A DNA stretch of 64,000 nt, from positions 16,809,781 through 16,873,780 of the forward strand of contig NC_049981.1 of NCBI RefSeq assembly GCF_000003815.2. Direction: 5' to 3'. A model generated the notes under the pieces. The model had not been told where the DNA came from. It was given only the letters and a program-made list of their open reading frames with translations, and made no database searches. Shown here one piece after another: positions 46,906 to 58,800 of the stretch. Position 1 is the first letter of the stretch. The number at the start of each line of letters is the position of its first letter. A program made the translations under genes and the position numbers. The DNA comes from Branchiostoma floridae. Taxonomy: Eukaryota > Chordata > Leptocardii > Amphioxiformes > Branchiostomatidae.

Positions 46906-48410
46906 CCGTTTTTATACAGTAGGCGATGGAAAACTAAAACACAAGTAACGAAGAACAATAGAAGTACAAGTACTTTGATTTAAAAGCTAACTCGAAATGA
47001 AGACAATAATCCCAAGGCTATCCTCAGCCACAACCCATCCATCTTTAATCTCAGAATGTGACAGACTGTTACAATAAAATACAGTAGTTTGTTTTTCTTC
47101 CGCACAAAGTACATTGAGATTGTAATGATTATGCTTGTATTGTGTCACTTGGGAATGCCACAGCAGTTCAGTTCCTTGGCTTCTTTTTCTGAGACAGTGG
47201 AAGATAAAGGATCACACCCTTTCTGTCATGTGTGACATTTGTGACATTAGAAGAAGAGTAGTTTTCACAATTACAAATGTATTTAAAATCTTGAAAACCA
47301 GGAAAATGAAATGGCATGGCCTAAAACTGTATGTATGTGAATGTACCCACAGTTCCCTATTAAATACTTAGTATGTTGTCACTTTCATGGCAATTATATC
47401 AACTTCTTAATGGCAAGACAAAGTGGTAGAAATACCCCAATAAATATCTTTTTCCAATGATATAGCAACATTTGATGATGCCAATAGTCATATCAGCTTC
47501 AAGCAATGGCAGTCGGTTGCCAATCTAACAAACATACCATTCCATTTTGACCATGTGTGATGTACAATGTACATGTTGAAATGTTTTTTGAAAAGTCAAT
47601 TTGTATACATTTCTGCATAAACAGGTTGATAACAATTAACTTATCATTGTCAAATTATTACACCCAACAAATATTCTGGCCACCATACAAAACAATATCC
47701 TTCTTTTTGTTCATAGGCTTTGTCTGTTCATGAACCAATCTATTTCAGCAAAGAGTGGCTAGCTACTCCTATGGATACTACATTGTAGTAGAGCTGTTTC
47801 AGTGTTTGTTTGCCAGGGTTTTAGACAAGTTCCACCCACACTTAGTCCATTGAGGCACCCATTTTACTACATGTACAGTTCTGTACAGACAGGTCCCTAG
47901 CTTAGCTCAGGACTGTCTCTAGCATATGTCCTTCCATCCTAGGACAGAATTTTATTCTACACTATCAGATAGCGACTGAGTGTGTGTGACAACATGGAGA
48001 GAAGTTCAGCTATCCCATCTTCATTTATGGAAAACCAATTCTGGTAACTGCATGACAACATAAAGGAATATAAAATTTGGACAAAAGTATAACAAATTAG
48101 CATTAAATCTCAAATTCTGGGAAATAAGTATATCAAAGAGATAGGATGTTCAAACTCCTCTAACAAGAGAACCTCAAGATTTAGGGTGGTTCGTGCAAAC
48201 TTATTGCCACATTTCTTATAATTTCTTCAGCTTTAATCTATTTGCACAAAACAGTTGTAATGGTCAAGTAATCATCCTTATACACATATGTACACACTTT
48301 CACACATCTTTCTCATGGTACAAAGGTTCACAAACTGTACACAGCATTTGATAATTTCAAAAACAGGCGGGGGGAAATCTATATTGGACACTGCTCATCT
48401 AGGTCAAAGG

Positions 48411-49101
48411 TCAGCCCATCTGCCACTTGAGGCCCCCTTCTCCAGGTCCTGCTATGTTGGCTTTTTCTTCTGCTTCTGCTTTTCTCTTCTGTGCCCGTTT
48501 CACTCCCTCTGGGTCCTTCAGTCCTCTTGACTCATTCTAGAAAAAAAGATACCAAGTTTAGTGGGGTAAATCAATGACCATATTTCCTTACTACATGCCC
48601 CCATATCCATGTGTGAAATGTAATCAGCTATTCTAATTCCATCAGATTTGTAGCCATATAGCTCCAATACTTATCGTAGAGTGTAACTAGTACATGTGTA
48701 CCAGTAATTGCATTTCAGTTTTCACTGTTAGGGCCACTCATAATGCATAGCCGCTCGGCTGCATTCCTGAGTTAAGCATACTTATAAAGCATTGTCAGCA
48801 CAAAACTATACTGCTATCATAGAGCAGTTTGAAAACAATGATTGTGTGTGCGTGTGTGTGTGTGATTGGGTTACCAATGTAAATCTGTGAAGAAAATGCC
48901 CCTTCAGAATAGCCTGTTATATTACCCCAGGCTATAAAACTGTCATATCCTACATTATATTGTTCTATTTTTAAGAATTTGTATTACGGCTTGCTGTCGT
49001 TTTTCTGCGGCCTCTAACATCTGCTGTCGTCTTTCCTCCGGGTCGGGAGTCTCGATGTAGTCATCAGCCTGGCCTTGTAGACAGGGCAAACAGCCTCCCA
49101 T
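48411..49101 (-). CDS. SVIP: Small VCP/p97-interacting protein
   Basis: SVIP is a membrane-anchored cofactor that binds the N domain of p97/VCP and limits ER-associated degradation; it also acts in lysosome and autophagy pathways. Minus-strand coding exons 48988-49101 and 48411-48536 join in phase 0 (GCC|AAT); 79 residues against 77 in human. MGGCLPC gives Gly2 for myristoylation and Cys4 and Cys7 for palmitoylation. The VCP-interacting motif Rx5AAx2R is exact: R25, A31, A32, R35. The second exon has a basic helix (KRAQKRKAEAEEKA) and the conserved ending GPGEGGLKWQMG. A longer upstream frame exists, but Met-Gly at 49101 is the family start. A non-coding first exon is likely: acceptor ttacaacag just before the start, and a donor gtaagg after 49816. 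Confidence 0.93.
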
Positions 49102-49209
49102 TCTCAACACTCTGTTGTAACAACATGCAGTGTTCAATAGTTTGTGATGAATCATTCTTAAGTTAACAACAGGATATCATAACACTTAACTCTTTCATTG
49201 TTTTTTATT

Positions 49210-49410
49210 TACTGTAGATGCAGACAAGTTTGCGGTGGTTTAATGTTCGTGGTTTTTGCGAGGCAGTCTTATCGCAAACTTAAAACCACCGCAAACATTT
49301 TTCCATTACAGTATGTGACTACAGTGTATAGAATTACCGTGAACTTAAAACCAACACAAACACTCCACTTTCCCGCTAACGCGAAATTAAATCCCCGCGA
49401 ACGTACAGTA
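49210..49410. mobile_element. Palindromic MITE family, copy 4
   Basis: Inverted relative to copy 1: starts actgtagatgcagacaag, contains tttgcggtggtttaatg and accaccgcaaacattt, ends near cgcgaacgtacagta. It lies upstream of the SVIP coding region. Confidence 0.8.
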
Positions 49411-49815
49411 ACAGTAAACTGGGTTTCAGATCGTAGTTTATGTGATTCTGTTTAGCGAGACATTTAACGTCTTCTTTCTTTATTCAGGTTGTAACAAGAC
49501 AATACACTGTGAGCACTAGGCAGCATGGCTTCTTTCACTGAATTTAACGTCTTATTCTGCTAACAAACAATGGTACTAAATTCTCATACCAACGAGGGCT
49601 ATAACCTTATACAGAAGGATAAACCAATGACGTTATCTAATCTCCTGCGAACAACTATTACTGGAGAATACGTGAAAGTTTTATAATGTGATGCAACCTA
49701 CCCCCCTCCCACCTTTGTACCTGTTGCAAATTTCGGCATGTTAACATTGCTATTGCCAGTTTTACACTGATTTTGCACAACCCAATAACTATTATAACTC
49801 ATATCAAAGCCTTAC

Positions 49816-49942
49816 CAGAGAGTAAGTCCCCAGAAAGCGAAGAAATAGAGTAAAATGGGCCAATAACACCCAAAATACAACTCTAGGTCGCGAAAGCAAA
49901 AGGGTTCAAAACATGCCCCGCCCATTAGCCTCGTGACGTCAC
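49816..49942 (-). promoter_or_regulatory. Probable SVIP promoter and non-coding first exon
   Basis: On the minus strand a perfect CRE (gtgacgtcac, 49933-49942) lies about 115 bp upstream of a strong donor (ctctg|gtaagg at 49816/49815). This donor can splice to the acceptor just before the SVIP ATG. Transcription start not proven. Confidence 0.4.
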
Positions 49943-50134
49943 TGGTAAATACAGTATTTACACATGGTTTCTTCTCAATGAGGGGGTTTAAGACCACTTT
50001 ATTTACTACAAATAATAATATTTACACAGCAAAATACTTTTTATTCAATCTAATGATATAAAATTGGGTTATCTTAGTTGAAAAATGTATCAAATTTGAC
50101 AATCTTATTGCTTAAGAGCGAAAAATAAAAACAT

Positions 50135-53100
50135 TTGAACCTACCTATTAGACAAAGTCAGTATGACCTAATTGGACTGGGCATGCGCACTGCGGTCGCT
50201 GTTAGCAACGCTGCCAAATATTTTCGGAGTCGGCAACATGTCCTTCTCACCTTGAGTTTCACCTGCGTGCCTCAGGAGCCTAGAAACATTCAAGTGTGCG
50301 AGTTAAGTTCAACACAACCGCGATCGAGGGAGTGGGGATCGAACCCGCAACCCCCAGAGATTTCAGGAGAGAAGACAGGTGGTTTGGAAACACAGGTGAG
50401 CGTTTGTCTGTGTTGTTTTTTGTGCTTGCACATGCAGAATTTATAATGTGGTACATTACAGGTGTGTACGTTATGCAGGTAGTCACCTCATGGTTAAGGC
50501 CTTAAGGGTTCGGAAATTTGTTTTCTGGATTTTGTGGATTTTGTTGAGGCAGAGTTAAGGGTTGGACTGCAAACATGATTGTTGCTTGAAGTTTTTTTAC
50601 CTGTGGCTTTTGTTGTTTACATTAAATTTCAGAACGTATGAAGAATGAATGAATGAAGTCTAACCCAGCTACCATCCATATTTACAATAATATTTATGTT
50701 TTTTACGTTTCTTCTTCTTTCACTGAATTTGGTTGCCAGATAAAATGACTGATAAATGAATTATCCTGTATATCTGCATGTCTTTTCGTCTGCTGGAAGT
50801 AAACAAAGTGAATTCTAATTGTCTTCTTTCAAATTGCGATGCCAGTTTGAAATTCAATTGTATTTCGCACAGTGTAAACCCTCAGCATATGATCTATATC
50901 CTCTGATGTCAATATTTCACTATCTCTGACAGACAAGTAAAGAGATAATTACACCATTCAAGATCCCAATATTTTCAAAATTAGATTACATACAGTTTTG
51001 TTGTGGCAATTTTTTTACATACTGGATATTTTGCATGTATCTTTATGTCCTAAAATACCTTTTTATTCCTTTTTTAGTAACATAATGATCAATGTTTTTA
51101 CTAGCACCAATCATTGACAACAATAAAGTGGGAAAAACATTATGGACACTGGTTCAGTTCAGAATAAAGAATTAAGTTATTAATTGAGAACTATATGAAT
51201 TGTTAACATTGTAGTGAATGAAATTGATTTGGTACTATTATCATTATCATTATTATTATCATCAAAAATTTCACTGCATGAACAAATGCATGGTTGATTT
51301 TGCCTCGTCTGAATAGCAGACTATTACCTGAAATATTGACTTGAATTGAAAAATTGACTTTGGTATTCAATATCAATAAATGTAGCTTGTAGTTGTACTA
51401 AAGTCTTGATCTCTATGAAAACCCTGAAGTCATGGTGAGTGAGTGGAGGTGTCGTGATGACGTCTGTCACCCTGACGGGTATTGTTGGACCAGGGACGAT
51501 CTTTGTGTAAGACAACCTTAAATTCCTGACCAGTAACACATAAATGGCAAGCTAAGTGCACCGGAGAGAGAATTTATGCTTTTAAGCATGGCTGAGCAAA
51601 TGGTCTTAAGTGTTAGGATAGCTGTAAAATACCACTTAACCAGAGCTGCATTCACGCATGCTTTGCCACTATACCTACTTAAAGCTTGAGCTTGCAATAT
51701 ACAAGCATGTTTCAAATCACATTTTATGGTAGTTCGAGGAAGCCCCAAAAATTGATAAAAGTACCATTTTTCTGTAGACATCTGTCTAGTAATGAAACAG
51801 TGTTAATCTTGCACAGTAGTATAACTCAACTTTTATTTTCTGGGTTATGTTAGAAAAGTTGTTTTTTTTTAATTCTATCAGTGAACCATAAAGAACTAGA
51901 AATTCTATTCCTCTCAGTCAAGTAGTTTAAATTTAGTTTTAAAGTCTGTGATAGTCAATTGGGTAACAATCATTATCTTTGATGCTGTTGATTCTATGAA
52001 ATAAATGATGAGTATACGATGCATTTATGGCATTAGGTGGCTTTTATAATGTGGTATGCAGCTGCTATGTAAACAACTTCAGTGGGCTTAGTGGCGGGTA
52101 TATGGTAGCTTATCATTAATAATTAATGATGCAATAGAAAAGAAAGTGTCCATATCTGGAGTTTATGTCTTGTTGTGTATACACGTACCTGTCTGAGCAC
52201 CAGTCTCCAATGATAAATCTGTCTGAAAATTGTGACGTTTACATGTACATTGTATGTGTGTACACATTCTGGGAGCAACTGCAAAAGAACGGAAACAGTT
52301 CACATATTTTGCACCTTTGATTCTATAGTTTAAAAAGAATGTTAATATACATGTAGTTTAAAATTTGTTTTAGGGGGATTTTAAAGGTAATTTAGTGATG
52401 ATCGATAAATTGTACATTTAAACACCTTGATCATATACATATTTACTTAAGGAAACAAAGCCTCGAAACACAGGGAAATTCTATATCATCTATGATTCAA
52501 ATTTGGAAATCTAACGCCAAAAGTATGCCATCATGGCAGTTTGGCTTTCTTTTGATAGTGTGTTTGCAAAGTTTGTTTCATTGACTAGTAAAATGCGGCA
52601 CATTCTTTTCCAACCTCGCAAACAAATGTCCATTACAATGTGAATACAGCAATTGTGTTTTACCTACAGTACATGTCAAGTGTTTTCACATTAGTTTAGC
52701 CTCTGATAACACACATGTCTGTGTTATACCGTACTTGGTACATATTTGTATTATTTTTAAACATGTTTAAAGAATAACAGTACAGTGTTGTACAAAAGTT
52801 GTTGTATTGTGCCTGATGTTTGTGATCTTTATCTTTACCTGTGCCACACATTGAGCACCTGTCACTCAGGAAAAGGGCTTACCTGGCCAGGTGTTATGAC
52901 TCAGGTGAGGTAGGTGTACTATGTTTTACCTGATGGTGAAAACGGTTTTCTTTCTTGTCATTTTTTAGTGTTAATTGGTGTAATGACTGTCTTCTGACAG
53001 GAGTTAAGTTTAAGTGCCTTGGGAAAAACTGTCACCCTTCACATATAATTATAAAGTGTCAGCACAATGTGTTTTTTGACTGTTGTATAGTGTTACTCTC

Positions 53101-55843
53101 ATATCATAAAAGCACTTGGATGGTTGAATGGATGGTATACTATACAGTAAGTGTACCTGTAAACTGTTTTCGATTTGGGATTATACATATATTACATATT
53201 AGATATCATGAGTCAACCTCTTGAAAGGCAGTTGACTTAATAAAGAAAAAGCTGCTACATGCATTAATATAACATACACTGTATGTCAATTGCCCAAACT
53301 GTGTTCATTAAAGTACACTTCAAATTATAAATATACTTAAATGGCTGTACTTGAGTACATGTACATGTATGTCCTGAATGTTTTTAAGCTAGTAAAATTT
53401 GTGGCACTTCAAGGATCTGAAATGAAAATCTTCAAGAATATGTCATGTATAGTGAAATTTCCTATCTTGAACTTCCAGCTTACATTATATCAAGCAATTA
53501 TCTATCGCTGCACTGAAAGTCCTATATACGTGTCAGTCTGGCAGAGTGAACTGAATACAAATGCCGATGTAGATCCTTTGCAGTTATTTGTCATTGTCAG
53601 AAGATGTGTAATGGTAGACCACACCTAGATTACAGTGACGCACCATGACATAATGGAGACAGTGTTGTGTTGTTTCTTAGTGACAGCATTCAGCACACCT
53701 GGTCTTGGTTATACTAGTACTTGTACCATCTTAAAACTTATGGGATATAAACCAGTGAGTGTGCTTTTTGGATTTGTTTACAAGTTTTGCTTTGGGAAAC
53801 TATCCTTTATACTGTCAAAGAAAAAAAATTCCTGAAATCCAAGTTAAAAGACATTCAGTCAATGTGACCCAAATAAACCATTATGTCCTAGTGTAATACA
53901 AAATACTAATAGTGTAATACTAATACTAATAGAGAAGGTGGTGCAAGTTTTCTGTCAAACACAAATTCATATTCAAATTCAAATCCCAAGACCGATGATT
54001 TATATTTCCAACAAGATAATTATAACTGCCTTTACATTAGCTCTAAGTGCAGAAGAACAGTACTTCCACAGTTCTGTCACAACTAATTGCCAATATGTCG
54101 AGTGCTTCTGTATACGGGTGCTGTGTCAACAACAGGGTGAATAGAGTCTTGGACTCATGTGGCTTTCTTTTATCCAGTCACGAACGTCAGATATTTAGCA
54201 GTAGAGAAGCACTTTAGCGGCTTAGTTATGGCTTTAGAGAAAATATGCTTGAAAGCATGAGGAGAAACACGCATTTAGGCATAAGTGTTAGTGAAGAATT
54301 AAATTCTTTTATTGTGAGGGAGTTACAATTCATTCTGCTATCTAAAGCAATATATTATGGCCTGAATTCTTAAACTTTATATTTAGACAAGGCATTGGTC
54401 TAAATTTGTTATGGCTTAAGAAATGATTAAAATGTTTTCAATGTCTGATTAAACCCAATTAGCAATGTACAATACAGCTTGATTTACCAGAAAGCTCCTG
54501 GACCAGTCTCTGTATGATTATGGTACATATCAAGTTCGAGTGTGATGTTAAGTCTTTTGTGTGATTTTTTGTTTCTCTCCTAAGCCTATGTTTTAGTCTG
54601 TCTAAATCATGGCCCATGTCCAAGGAGCACTCTTCACACCAAACCACTGACTCCAAATCCTTGTCAGAAGTGGGTGGAATATTTTCCTTTCTAGTCACTT
54701 GAACAGGGTCAAGTAGGCAGATCGTGTGTCATGCTGAAAGGAACATTGGGCACTGGATGGTTCAAGTGCTTCAAAATCAGTACTCCAGGCAGTTCAGAAG
54801 TGTTAACGTAAAGCTACAGTGAAAGTTATTTGAAGAACAGTTGAAACTAGTTGACTCAAGCAGTTAGTGTTGGCTGCAAATGCTAGGAAAGTTGAGGCAG
54901 CAGTTACAAACATTGTTTTTGTTTGCATTGCATAAATGGTAAACTTCCTACCTCAGAGGCATTACATGCCAGTTTTGTGAAGCACATTATCAAGCTGTAT
55001 GTCATACAAGACTGAAACAGTCACATGGGAAAGTACCTGACAACAGCTTGTTAGATTCTCTGATGTGCTAAAGGTGTGACTCTCCTCTAACAAGAGTCTC
55101 TTATTAAATCTGATAGGATTTCTAGACCCTACTGGGTTTTTTTTACATGTATATGAAGTTTAGGCCTATTTTCACCAGTGGGAATATTGAAAACTGGTGA
55201 GGAGTGCTGTTCAAAGGGAACATCATTGGCCCCTGCTAGATATTCGAACCCTGAACCTTCTGATTTAGAGTCAACAACCACAAGGGTCCCAATAACTTCA
55301 TCAAAGTATGAAACTTGAAATTGAAGAAATAATGATTCAAAATTGTAGTTTGCTTCAAGTATTGTCTGTAAAAATAACATGACCTATACATACATAATGT
55401 ATAATTCATGATAATGAGTAATAATAAATAGTGAGTCATAGGCACACAATTGAGTTTTATCATTGATAAATTGCAATATAACATGATATTCAATGGCTAT
55501 TCATTTGCCATTCAATTATTGAAACTTTTGATATTTAAACTAAAGAAATAATAGCTGTCTTCAACAATAAATGATAAATTACATGCACTTCTATGTTGAA
55601 TGTTAAAAGTTCAAGAATCAAAATATTATGTCATTGGTAAAGTTAGATATTTCTATAAGGCTTAGCATAGATTTCAAATATAAAGAGCATGTTCATTGTT
55701 ATACAAATATATAGAATTTTTCCTAAATATTTCATAACATTCTATAAGATTTCAGATTTAGTTTAGACATAGACTGTTGTTGTTTGGACTAATAGATGTT
55801 TTGTGTGTTCTTTCTTTACAGGTGTAAATAGACTTTTGTTGTC
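50135..55843. other. Region between SVIP and the LOXHD1 start codon
   Basis: Mostly AT-rich non-coding sequence. Near 50187 there is an NRF1-like gcatgcgcac. A GC-richer block ends with the donor cag|gtgagc at 50395-50396 and could be a non-coding first exon of LOXHD1. On the minus strand at 50330-50350 is a B-box-like gcgggttcgatcccc, probably a tRNA-derived fragment. The open frames at 52955-53224 and 53341-53628 are not supported. Confidence 0.4.
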
Positions 55844-58800
55844 ATGCCAACCCAGCTGCAATACATGAACTCCTCGCCAGGGGTGCGGAACACCATGCGA
55901 TGGACAGCAGAACCGCCTGCCGTCACACAACCAGTCACAACCATGGACCCACGACCTCCGTACGCAGTAGCGAGGCCAAGATCAGGTATCAGTCAAATAT
56001 TGAAGCTTCCAAACATTTAAATTCTGTTTCATTTCTGGTAGCAAACCTACAGTACTACATTTGTAACTGTACAGTACTATACTGTTTGGACACACTTCTT
56101 TTGATTGCATTAGGCCACACCAATTTAATTTCTTCGTTCACGGATTCGCTCGCTCCTATTTTTTGGAAAAAAAAAATAAAAATAAAAAGTGTTACTCTGC
56201 AAATTTTCACCATTAATGAAACCATTCACCAACTTTCTGGTGTAGCAAATTGGCCTTTATATTATAAGCTCTTTAAAGTGTGGGTACAGGTGCTGTTACT
56301 GTACAAAAATAGTGTTTTTGTACTTTTTTCAAGCTGAAAACTTTTTTTCTTTATGTTTTGGATTGGCCGTTACCTTTACCCTAACCATTTTACAATTTTC
56401 ATTATTTTCATTTCGCCCTCTCGCTCCATATTTTTTATGAAAAAATCCGTGAACCAAGAAATTAAATTGGTGTGGCCTTATTGTAGAAATGTGTCTGTGA
56501 TATTTGAATCCTATAAAAACACTGGAATGTCTGAATCCTGTGATCATTTGGTACAGTTACTGTACTAGTGTTGGTATATTCAACTTGTTGAGAGATGATA
56601 TTGTCTACTAGTAACCAATTGGTGAGGTAGTTAATTTGAATGGTAGCAGGCCAGTGTGTCAATTAAAGAATACGAAAGAGAACTTAAAACTAGAAAGAGA
56701 ATCTATAGCAATAATAAATCTAGATGTACATGTTATAACTCAGTTTTTTGTACTTTTCCTATCTTTTCAGCCCCAATAAGACCAAGACCAGAAAAATGGG
56801 TCGACCCTTACGTTGACCCCCGCCCTCAGTTCCGTACCACAAGTGCCATCGTTCATCGAGCGCGCAGAAAAACGTTTGATGTCAAACTTCACAACAGACC
56901 ACTGGAGTCACACTATAGCAAATATGCACCTTTTGCTCGTAAGTAGAGGAAAATATCTGTATATATTTGAATGTCACTCAAGCTGTCCTGTATGGCCACG
57001 CTTTAGCATAATGCATTCAGCTTTAATTTGGTTCAGTACATTTAAAGACTTGTAACAAACATACCTAAGAGTTTATTGCTACATGGTTTTATTGAGCAGT
57101 GTTTTTGTGTTGCTGAGTTCTAAAATACTACATCTGCTGTGGGTACTTTCATGGTGCTGAAATGCCATCCATTGAATTTGAATGCAATCTTGCAACGTTT
57201 TAGGAATATTGGTAAAGCGCAAAGTGGCTTTATAGCATAATACAAACAGGAAGAGGTCAATCTAATATCTCAAGGACCTGCCTTGAGCATGTTAAAAGGG
57301 GAAGGTAAAATACACCCTGCTACTGAAACAGCAAGGAAGCTTATTGTGTGCTACTAGGTACTACAAAAGTTACAACAGCATATTTCACAATCTATTTTCT
57401 TACTGGAAATATGAAATGTATCTAACATAATTGTGTTTTTCACCCTAGCCCGTGCCATAGACAGAGTAGACAACCCCCACTCCTTCCCCTCCTATGACCC
57501 CATGAGTGACCCCCACCTCTCTGACTACTTTGCCAGGAAGTTTGGGTATGACCCTCGACCACCCTCTGCTGTGGTAAGTTTCAAAACAAAAGCAGCCATT
57601 TTAACTCTTAAGTTTCTTGCTGGCATTATAATGTATATATTTCTTACATCACTGTAGTAATGGGTAGCATAAGTACAAAGTGCTTGGCCTTGGCCCAGAA
57701 GCCAGAGGTCCTGGGTTTGAATCCTGTCATGCTACTGACCTTGTGCTCTTAACAACTTCAAGACTTTCCTCTCTTAACAAGAGCACTCAAGTTTTTCTCA
57801 TACTCTACTTAAGTACGATTTACAGACAAGGTGCATTTGGTTTCAGTTAGTACACAGATTTAGCACTTATAACTGTTACATTATTCAGGACATATGATAG
57901 AAATGATAAGGAATGGTAATGTTCCTAATTTTGATCGACAGGCTAGAAAACGTGCAATGTATGGTCCAGGTGCATTAGGTTTCAGTAGTACTCAGACTTA
58001 ACACTTGTAACTGTTACATTATTGGACATATGATATCATAATAGAAATGACAAGGAATGGTAACGTTTGTTTGATTGACAGGCTAGAAAACGTGCAATGT
58101 ACGGCACGGGTGCACAGGGCAAACAACGTGCAATATACAAGCCTGGCAGCAGACCCAGCAGTGGCAGAACCAAACACAGCAGGAGAGAGAGCGGCATGAT
58201 GTACAAAATTGTGGTCAGAACCGCAGACAGGAAAAATGCAGGCACAGATGCGAGGGTATGCTCTCTGTTTTTTTTGGTTGTTGATACTTTCTTTTACTCT
58301 AACAGTCACTGCAATATTTATGTGTTATATATAAAGTTTAGAGTGTGAAAGCTTAATGTAAAATGTATACAAAAGCCCATGTTTTGATGACCATCTGTCG
58401 TCTTCTCAGGGCTAAATTGACTGGTTCACTGACGACCATACTTTGAGCTGATGAAAGCCGTTTGAAAGTCTACAGAACTCTCACCAAGAAACTTTTATAG
58501 TCATGCGTCCTGATTCTCTATGCTAACTTGAATGTGTTCCTTATTCCAACAGGTATTTATTAAGATGAAAGGAACCAAAGGAAAGATTCCCAAGAAAAGG
58601 CTTTACAAGAAGTCGGGGTCTGTAAAGGATAGCAAGACGTCCCACTTCAAGTTTGAGAGGGGGACAAAACACACCTTTAAACTCAGGGCAGCTGACATAG
58701 GAGAGATAGAAACCGTCACTATAGAGGTATGTAATGTACTGTAAATCAAGTTTGGGAAAAAGTGATTTATGTCTAGACAAAGGCTTCTTCTGTCAGATTT

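Larger units (their letters stand above)
43975..48410. other. Intergenic region with the PTB-gene promoter and repeats
   Basis: No supported gene. The first few hundred bases are probably the minus-strand promoter of the PTB gene. It contains a purine run near 45244-45266, the hAT-like element at 46334-46673 and the hammerhead-like motif at about 46857-46895. Remaining open frames lack support. Confidence 0.55.

Noticed and set aside
50296-50394. Possible coding exon reading GVGIEPATP before a good donor
   Set aside because: The phrase is a known by-product of a tRNA-type B-box (gatcgaaccc); more likely a SINE-derived or non-coding exon.
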